This document shows positions 60,545 through 64,000 of a DNA stretch of 64,000 nucleotides, piece by piece. The notes beneath the pieces are model-generated. The model saw nothing but the letters and a program-made list of their open reading frames with translations. It ran no database searches and had not been told where the DNA came from. Each line of letters opens with the position of its first letter. The stretch's first letter is position 1. The DNA is taken from the NCBI RefSeq assembly GCF_001613405.1, contig NZ_BDCH01000013.1, positions 229,608 to 293,607 of the forward strand, read 5' to 3'. The position numbers were made by a program, and so were the translations under genes. This stretch comes from Nocardia crassostreae. Its GTDB lineage: Bacteria; Actinomycetota; Actinomycetes; Mycobacteriales; Mycobacteriaceae.

Positions 60545-60961
60545 TCAGAGACCGAGCACCTCGGGGGAGTCGGAGAGCGAGCGGAACAACTCGGTCGGAT
60601 TGGGAACCAGCTTGCGGGCCTTCAGATCCATGAGTCCGGTGACCACGTCCACCTGCGCGGATACTGTGCCGTCCAGTTTCCGGATTTCCTGGTGCATCTT
60701 GAACACCTTGCCGCCGGTCCATTCGAATTCGCAGCTCACGGTGACTTCATCGCCCAGATGCAGCTCGCGGAAGTACTTGATGTTCGTTTCCAGAACAACC
60801 GGTCCGACCCCGCTGGCGACCAGCTTCTCGCCCGGCGCGCCACTCGAACGCAGTAGCTCCCAGAGGGCGTGTTCGGCGTACTGGAGGTACATGGCCCGAT
60901 TCAGATGACCGTTGATATCGAGCTCATAACCGCGCACGGTGACGGGAACGGAGAAAACCAT
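60545..60961 (-). CDS. Hotdog-fold acyl-CoA thioesterase
   Basis: A 138-residue 4HBT-type thioesterase: VRGYELDINGHLNRAMYLQY (catalytic Asp and the DxxGHLN motif near residue 13), ETNIKYFRELHLGDEVTVSC and LDGTVSAQVDVVTGLMDLK. It hydrolyses short- or medium-chain acyl-CoA in this family; the specific acyl chain is unknown. ATG at 60961 is chosen because it begins the first conserved strand; a start at 60994 has little support. Confidence 0.88.
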   Translation of the reverse strand: MVFSVPVTVRGYELDINGHLNRAMYLQYAEHALWELLRSSGAPGEKLVASGVGPVVLETNIKYFRELHLGDEVTVSCEFEWTGGKVFKMHQEIRKLDGTVSAQVDVVTGLMDLKARKLVPNPTELFRSLSDSPEVLGL

Positions 60962-61102
60962 ACAACCACCAACCTGCCGTCCCGGGGCGTCCATTCCCCA
61001 TTTTCAGTGGTCTACGGCACAAATCCGGCGATTGCCAGGCTACCCGCGGCAATTCCGATCACGGATGTATTGCCTCGGGTTGGCGCGAGGTTGGCCGGAA
61101 CA

Positions 61103-61600
61103 TCACCGCCGGTTGGCATTGCGCTCGGCCCACCAGTGCGGGGCATCCACGAAGTGATTGTCGAATTCCTCCTGGGAGGCCGCCAGGTCCTCGAAGGTGG
61201 CCTCGCCCTTCCCGATCCGATCCAGCAGCCGGAAGTACTCGAAACGCTCCACGCCCGGCATGAGCGCGATCATGATTGTGGCCGAGCTGTCCGGCGTCGC
61301 CCCGAAGGCGTGCGGCATGAACTTGGGCACCACGATCGACCCGCCCGCCGCGACCGTGACGATCTGATCGCCCGCTAGTAGCTGCAGCTCACCCTCCGCT
61401 ATGTAGAACAGCTCGTCGGAGCGCGTGTGATAGTGCGGCGCAGCGCCGTCCGCGCCCCGGGCCATGGTCACCTCGAGAGTGCTGACCGAGCCCCCGGCGG
61501 CATGGGAATCGATGAGCAGGCGCACCCGGGTGTGCTCGTTGCCGAGGGTCTCGGCCTCGTGCGGCTGACGGATGGCGACCTGGCGGGCGGTGGTGCTCAT
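61103..61600 (-). CDS. Cupin-domain protein
   Basis: A 165-residue protein with a single cupin barrel: APHYHTRSDELFYIAEGELQ (metal ligands His, His, Glu) and GGSIVVPKFMPHAFGATPDS (His) are both present, so it probably binds a metal. CGGAG is 6 nt before the ATG at 61600. It is divergent from the MarR gene across an operator-like region, so it is the likely target of that regulator. The reaction is unknown (dioxygenase, isomerase or storage function are possible). Confidence 0.85.
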   Translation of the reverse strand: MSTTARQVAIRQPHEAETLGNEHTRVRLLIDSHAAGGSVSTLEVTMARGADGAAPHYHTRSDELFYIAEGELQLLAGDQIVTVAAGGSIVVPKFMPHAFGATPDSSATIMIALMPGVERFEYFRLLDRIGKGEATFEDLAASQEEFDNHFVDAPHWWAERNANRR

Positions 61601-61628
61601 GGCAAGCTCCGAATTATTCGGTGGTTGA

Positions 61629-61664
61629 TAGTTCGCTACCGAACTATACGGTATCGAATAGAAT
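61629..61664. promoter_or_regulatory. MarR operator and leaderless promoter between cupin and marR
   Basis: TAGTTCG (61629-61635) and CGAACTA (61640-61646) are perfect arms with a 4-nt centre. An overlapping TACCG-N7-CGGTA lies at 61637-61653. The -10 hexamer TAGAAT (61659-61664) is 7 nt before the ATG at 61672. Confidence 0.7.
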
Positions 61665-61671
61665 CCTGTCC

Positions 61672-62178
61672 ATGGGAGAGATGAAGCCGGACGCGGTCGA
61701 CACCATCGCCGCACAGTGGGGCCGCGAACGCCCCGACCTGGACCTCGAGGCCATGGCCATCGTCGGCCGCCTCGGCAGACTCTCGATCGTGGCGGGCAAG
61801 CGGATCGAGGCCGTCTTCACCGCACACGGTCTGCAACGCGGCGAATTCGACGTCCTCGCCGCCCTGCGCCGCTCCGGCGAACCCTACGAACTCAACCCCT
61901 CGGTCCTCGCCGAAACCCTCATGCTCTCCCGCGCGGGCATGACCGGCCGCCTGGACCGCCTCGAATCCGCGGGCCTGGTCCGCCGCTCCGCCGACGCCGC
62001 CGACCGCCGCGCCATCCGCGTCGCCCTCACCGACCGCGGCCTGCAACTCGTAGACGTCGTCGTCACCGAGCACATCGACAATGAAACCCGCATGCTCTTA
62101 GCGCTTTCGGCGAAGGACCGCAAGGAACTCGACCGGCTGACCCGGCTCCTGCTCGCCGATCTCGAACGGGGGGAATGA
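61672..62178 (+). CDS. MarR-family transcriptional regulator
   Basis: A 168-residue winged-helix regulator: FTAHGLQRGEFDVLAALRRS, LNPSVLAETLMLSRAGMTGR (recognition helix) and RSADAADRRAIRVALTDRGL (wing, with DxRxxxxxLT). It is divergent from the cupin gene and has palindromic operators between them, so it probably represses both and is released by a small molecule. ATG at 61672 follows a TAGAAT hexamer at 7 nt. A frame open to 61621 covers the operator. Confidence 0.92.
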   Translation: MGEMKPDAVDTIAAQWGRERPDLDLEAMAIVGRLGRLSIVAGKRIEAVFTAHGLQRGEFDVLAALRRSGEPYELNPSVLAETLMLSRAGMTGRLDRLESAGLVRRSADAADRRAIRVALTDRGLQLVDVVVTEHIDNETRMLLALSAKDRKELDRLTRLLLADLERGE

Positions 62179-62233
62179 GGCGCGCGACGAAGGCCGTACG
62201 ACAATCGAGCCGCAGCCCTTTAGAGTGGCTCGG

Positions 62234-62258
62234 ACTCGGGCGGATCGTTCGCCCGAGT
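62234..62258 (+). terminator. Hairpin between marR and RDD genes
   Basis: ACTCGGGCG (62234-62242) and CGCCCGAGT (62250-62258) are perfect 9-bp arms with a 7-nt loop, 56 bp after the MarR stop and 22 bp before the RDD ATG. It may end marR transcription or lie in the RDD leader. Confidence 0.5.
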
Positions 62259-62279
62259 GGCGAGGTCCGAGGGAGACGT

Positions 62280-63398
62280 ATGCCGCGCGACGACGAAATG
62301 CCGGAATTCTCGGGTGGGGGAGAGAATCGGGCGTATGCGTCGTGGTTCACCCGGCTGCTGGCGGCGGTGCTGGATCAGCTGTATTTTCTCGCGGTGCTCG
62401 GGGCGGGAATCGGATACGCCGGGATGGTCGACGGCGACGAGCGCATTACCCGAATAGCGCTGTCGCCGATCTCGGCGGCGATGCTGGTCGCCATTCTCCT
62501 CAATGTCGTTGTCGCCCAGGGCCGTACCGGGCGCAGCTTCGGCAAGCGGGTACTGGGCTTGCGGCTGGTCGACGCACGCAGCGGACAACCGGTGGGCGTC
62601 GTTCGCGCTGTCCTGCGTCAATGCGCCCACCTGCTGGACCTCTTGCCGATCGGCGTCGGTTTCCTCTGGCCGCTCTGGGACCCCCACGGCCGCACCTTCG
62701 CCGACAAACTGACCCGCACCGTCGTGATCGACAACCTGCTGAGCGAATCGCTTCCCGCGTCCCCGGCCGTGAAACCCGAAGCGCCGCACACCCTCGAACC
62801 ATCGCCCACCGCCGAACCGGAGCAGACCACCGACCCGCGCCCGCACTGGCCGGGCCCGCTCGCCGCCGCCCTCGCGGTAGCGGTCGCCCTCGCCACAGTG
62901 GCATTCGCGAACCGAACCCCCGACCCATCCACCCCCGCGCTCACCGCACCCGACTCGTCCGCCACCCCACCATCCACGACCAGCGCTCCGCCGCACACCT
63001 ACACCGAAGTGATCGCAGCCCTCCCGGAACCCCTACGTGTGGCCGGAACATGCACGGAATCCCCCGCGGAGGAACGAGTGCGCCAAGTGTTCTGCCGACT
63101 GGACCCCGGCAGTCCGCTCGTATCCGGCCTCGTCACACCCCAACCCCTCTACCTGTTCGCCGCCGCGATCATCTCCGACCCCGCAGCCGAACGCACCGCA
63201 CGCCGAACAACCGCCGCCCGCAACGACAACCCCGTCATCCTCGAGGACACCGACACCGTCTTCATCGACTACGACCGCCGCGACCCCTCGAACGGCATCG
63301 TCTACTACCTGGACCTCCGCACCGGCCTGTTCCTCAGCATGTCCGAACTGACCAGCGCGACGAACGCGCGCAGATTCCTCGAACGCGCCGGATTGTGA
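62280..63398 (+). CDS. RDD-family membrane protein with extracellular C-terminal domain
   Basis: 372 residues. The N-terminal 160 residues hold the RDD core with three to four membrane helices: SWFTRLLAAVLDQLYFLAV (Arg and Asp) and GRSFGKRVLGLRLVDARSG. A Pro/Thr-rich linker follows, then one more membrane helix (GPLAAALAVAVALATVAFA), a second Pro/Ser/Thr-rich stretch and an extracytoplasmic domain with two Cys (AGTCTESP, VFCRLDPG). GGGAG lies 5 nt before the ATG. The function of RDD proteins is mostly unknown; some are Na+/H+ antiporters. Confidence 0.82.
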   Translation: MPRDDEMPEFSGGGENRAYASWFTRLLAAVLDQLYFLAVLGAGIGYAGMVDGDERITRIALSPISAAMLVAILLNVVVAQGRTGRSFGKRVLGLRLVDARSGQPVGVVRAVLRQCAHLLDLLPIGVGFLWPLWDPHGRTFADKLTRTVVIDNLLSESLPASPAVKPEAPHTLEPSPTAEPEQTTDPRPHWPGPLAAALAVAVALATVAFANRTPDPSTPALTAPDSSATPPSTTSAPPHTYTEVIAALPEPLRVAGTCTESPAEERVRQVFCRLDPGSPLVSGLVTPQPLYLFAAAIISDPAAERTARRTTAARNDNPVILEDTDTVFIDYDRRDPSNGIVYYLDLRTGLFLSMSELTSATNARRFLERAGL

Positions 63399-63419
63399 AG
63401 CCGCGCATCGGAAACCGCC

Positions 63420-64000
63420 TCAGGTGAGGTCCGAGACGACCAAGGCCGCGGCATCGGCGAGTAGGGCTTGGCGGTATTCCGCGTTGGCGGTGGGGCGGTC
63501 GGACATGGTGGCGATGACCAGGGGAGGGGTGTTCGGGGGCCAGGTTATGGCGATGTCGTTGAGGGTGCCGTAGTCGCCGGTGCCGGTTTTGTCGGCGACG
63601 GGCCAGCCTTGTGGGATGGCTGCTCGGATGCGCTGGTTGCCGGTGGTGTTGCGTTCCAGTAGGTCTCGGAGGAAGGTGCGCTGGTCGGGTGGGAGTGCGG
63701 TGCCGAGGACGATCTGCTGGTAGTCGGTGCCGAGGGCGCGGGGGGAGCTGGTGTCTCGGGGGTCGCCGGGGAGGGCGGTGGTGTTGTCGGGTTCGATGCG
63801 ATCCATTCGGGTGACGGAATCGCCGAGGGTGCGGGTGAAGGCGGTCAGTGCGGCGGGGCCGCCCAGTTCGCGGAGCAGGAGGTTGCCCGCGGTGCCGTCG
63901 CTGTAGCGGATGGCGGCATCGCACAGGTCGCGGATGGTCATGCCGGTTGTGACGTGCTGGCTGGTGAACGGGGCGTGTTCGAGGAGGTCGGCTTCGGTGT
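63420..64000 (-). CDS. Class A beta-lactamase, C-terminal part (5' end outside window)
   Basis: About 193 residues are visible, and the frame is open at the window edge. Motifs: AAIRYSDGTAGNLLLRELGG (S130-D131 with Gly at 132 as in mycobacterial BlaC, instead of SDN), EPDNTTALPGDPRDTSSP (Glu166 and Asn170 of the omega loop) and DKTGTGDYGTLND (KTG). The catalytic SxxK Ser lies beyond the window. It hydrolyses beta-lactams by a serine acyl-enzyme. The Gly132 variant in BlaC is associated with broad substrate range and weak inhibition by clavulanate. Confidence 0.9.
   Translation of the reverse strand, partial: TEADLLEHAPFTSQHVTTGMTIRDLCDAAIRYSDGTAGNLLLRELGGPAALTAFTRTLGDSVTRMDRIEPDNTTALPGDPRDTSSPRALGTDYQQIVLGTALPPDQRTFLRDLLERNTTGNQRIRAAIPQGWPVADKTGTGDYGTLNDIAITWPPNTPPLVIATMSDRPTANAEYRQALLADAAALVVSDLT

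Overview
The window is about 64 kb of dense, high-GC chromosomal DNA from an actinomycete. A Mycobacteriales member close to Nocardia is the best guess. That is an inference from the proline/arginine-rich shadow frames, many GTG starts and leaderless genes, mycothiol-type arsenate reductases, a Gbn-like nucleoid protein, the 24-residue ribosomal protein bL37, a Pls/PosA-type NRPS and a class A beta-lactamase with the SDG loop known from mycobacterial BlaC. No rRNA, tRNA, transposase, integrase or CRISPR array was seen.

Layout. 1-4.4 kb: AraC fragment, RibD-like reductase, and a 4-hydroxybenzoate module (pobA and an aromatic-acid MFS importer, divergent from a LysR regulator). 4.5-12.1 kb: exported TAP-like hydrolase, AI-2E transporter, beta-lactamase-fold hydrolase, HupE-like metal membrane protein and small unknowns. 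12.2-21.9 kb: an arsenic region in two blocks (arsR-aquaporin-arsC-broken arsC; then MFS, flavin monooxygenase, ArsR-ArsN fusion, another arsC) around a complete molybdate importer (HTH-TOBE regulator, modABC). 22-30 kb: small unknowns, a frameshifted ABBA aromatic prenyltransferase, DUF4097 and DUF4126 proteins, an epoxide-hydrolase-like enzyme, a DEAD-box helicase with a glycine-rich tail and a membrane class III cyclase. 30-38.6 kb: tandem-repeat spacer, M1 peptidase coupled to the NRPS, SGNH hydrolase, WYL regulator, nitroreductase. 39-42.5 kb: a tightly coupled four-gene envelope operon, probably for metal handling, with one gene interrupted by an in-frame TGA. 42.5-50.3 kb: MBL hydrolase, AAA/TPR regulator broken at a poly-G tract, frameshifted unusual P450, bL37, SDR and small unknowns. 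50.3-56.5 kb: membrane NACHT NTPase, gcvH, a two-component pair fused by an internal deletion, and an ArsR-ArsC fusion behind a 26-bp perfect palindrome. 56.7-64 kb: ABC-F protein, Gbn-like protein, an ATP-grasp peptide ligase with a candidate precursor (possible graspetide locus), thioesterase, MarR-cupin pair, RDD protein and a partial beta-lactamase.

How genes work together. The arsenic genes appear to cover uptake or efflux of arsenite (aquaporin, MFS), reduction of arsenate (four LMW-PTP-type reductase domains, one fused to its regulator) and modification of organoarsenicals (ArsN domain, flavin monooxygenase), each block under its own ArsR protein with palindromic operators. The most interesting unassigned material is the ATP-grasp/precursor pair, the TGA-containing envelope operon, the NRPS-M1 pair and the NACHT protein. 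Four genes carry single-base indels next to homopolymers, one has a TGA in place of a conserved Trp, one has lost its stop codon and one locus has an internal deletion. Real decay and sequence error cannot be told apart from the sequence alone.
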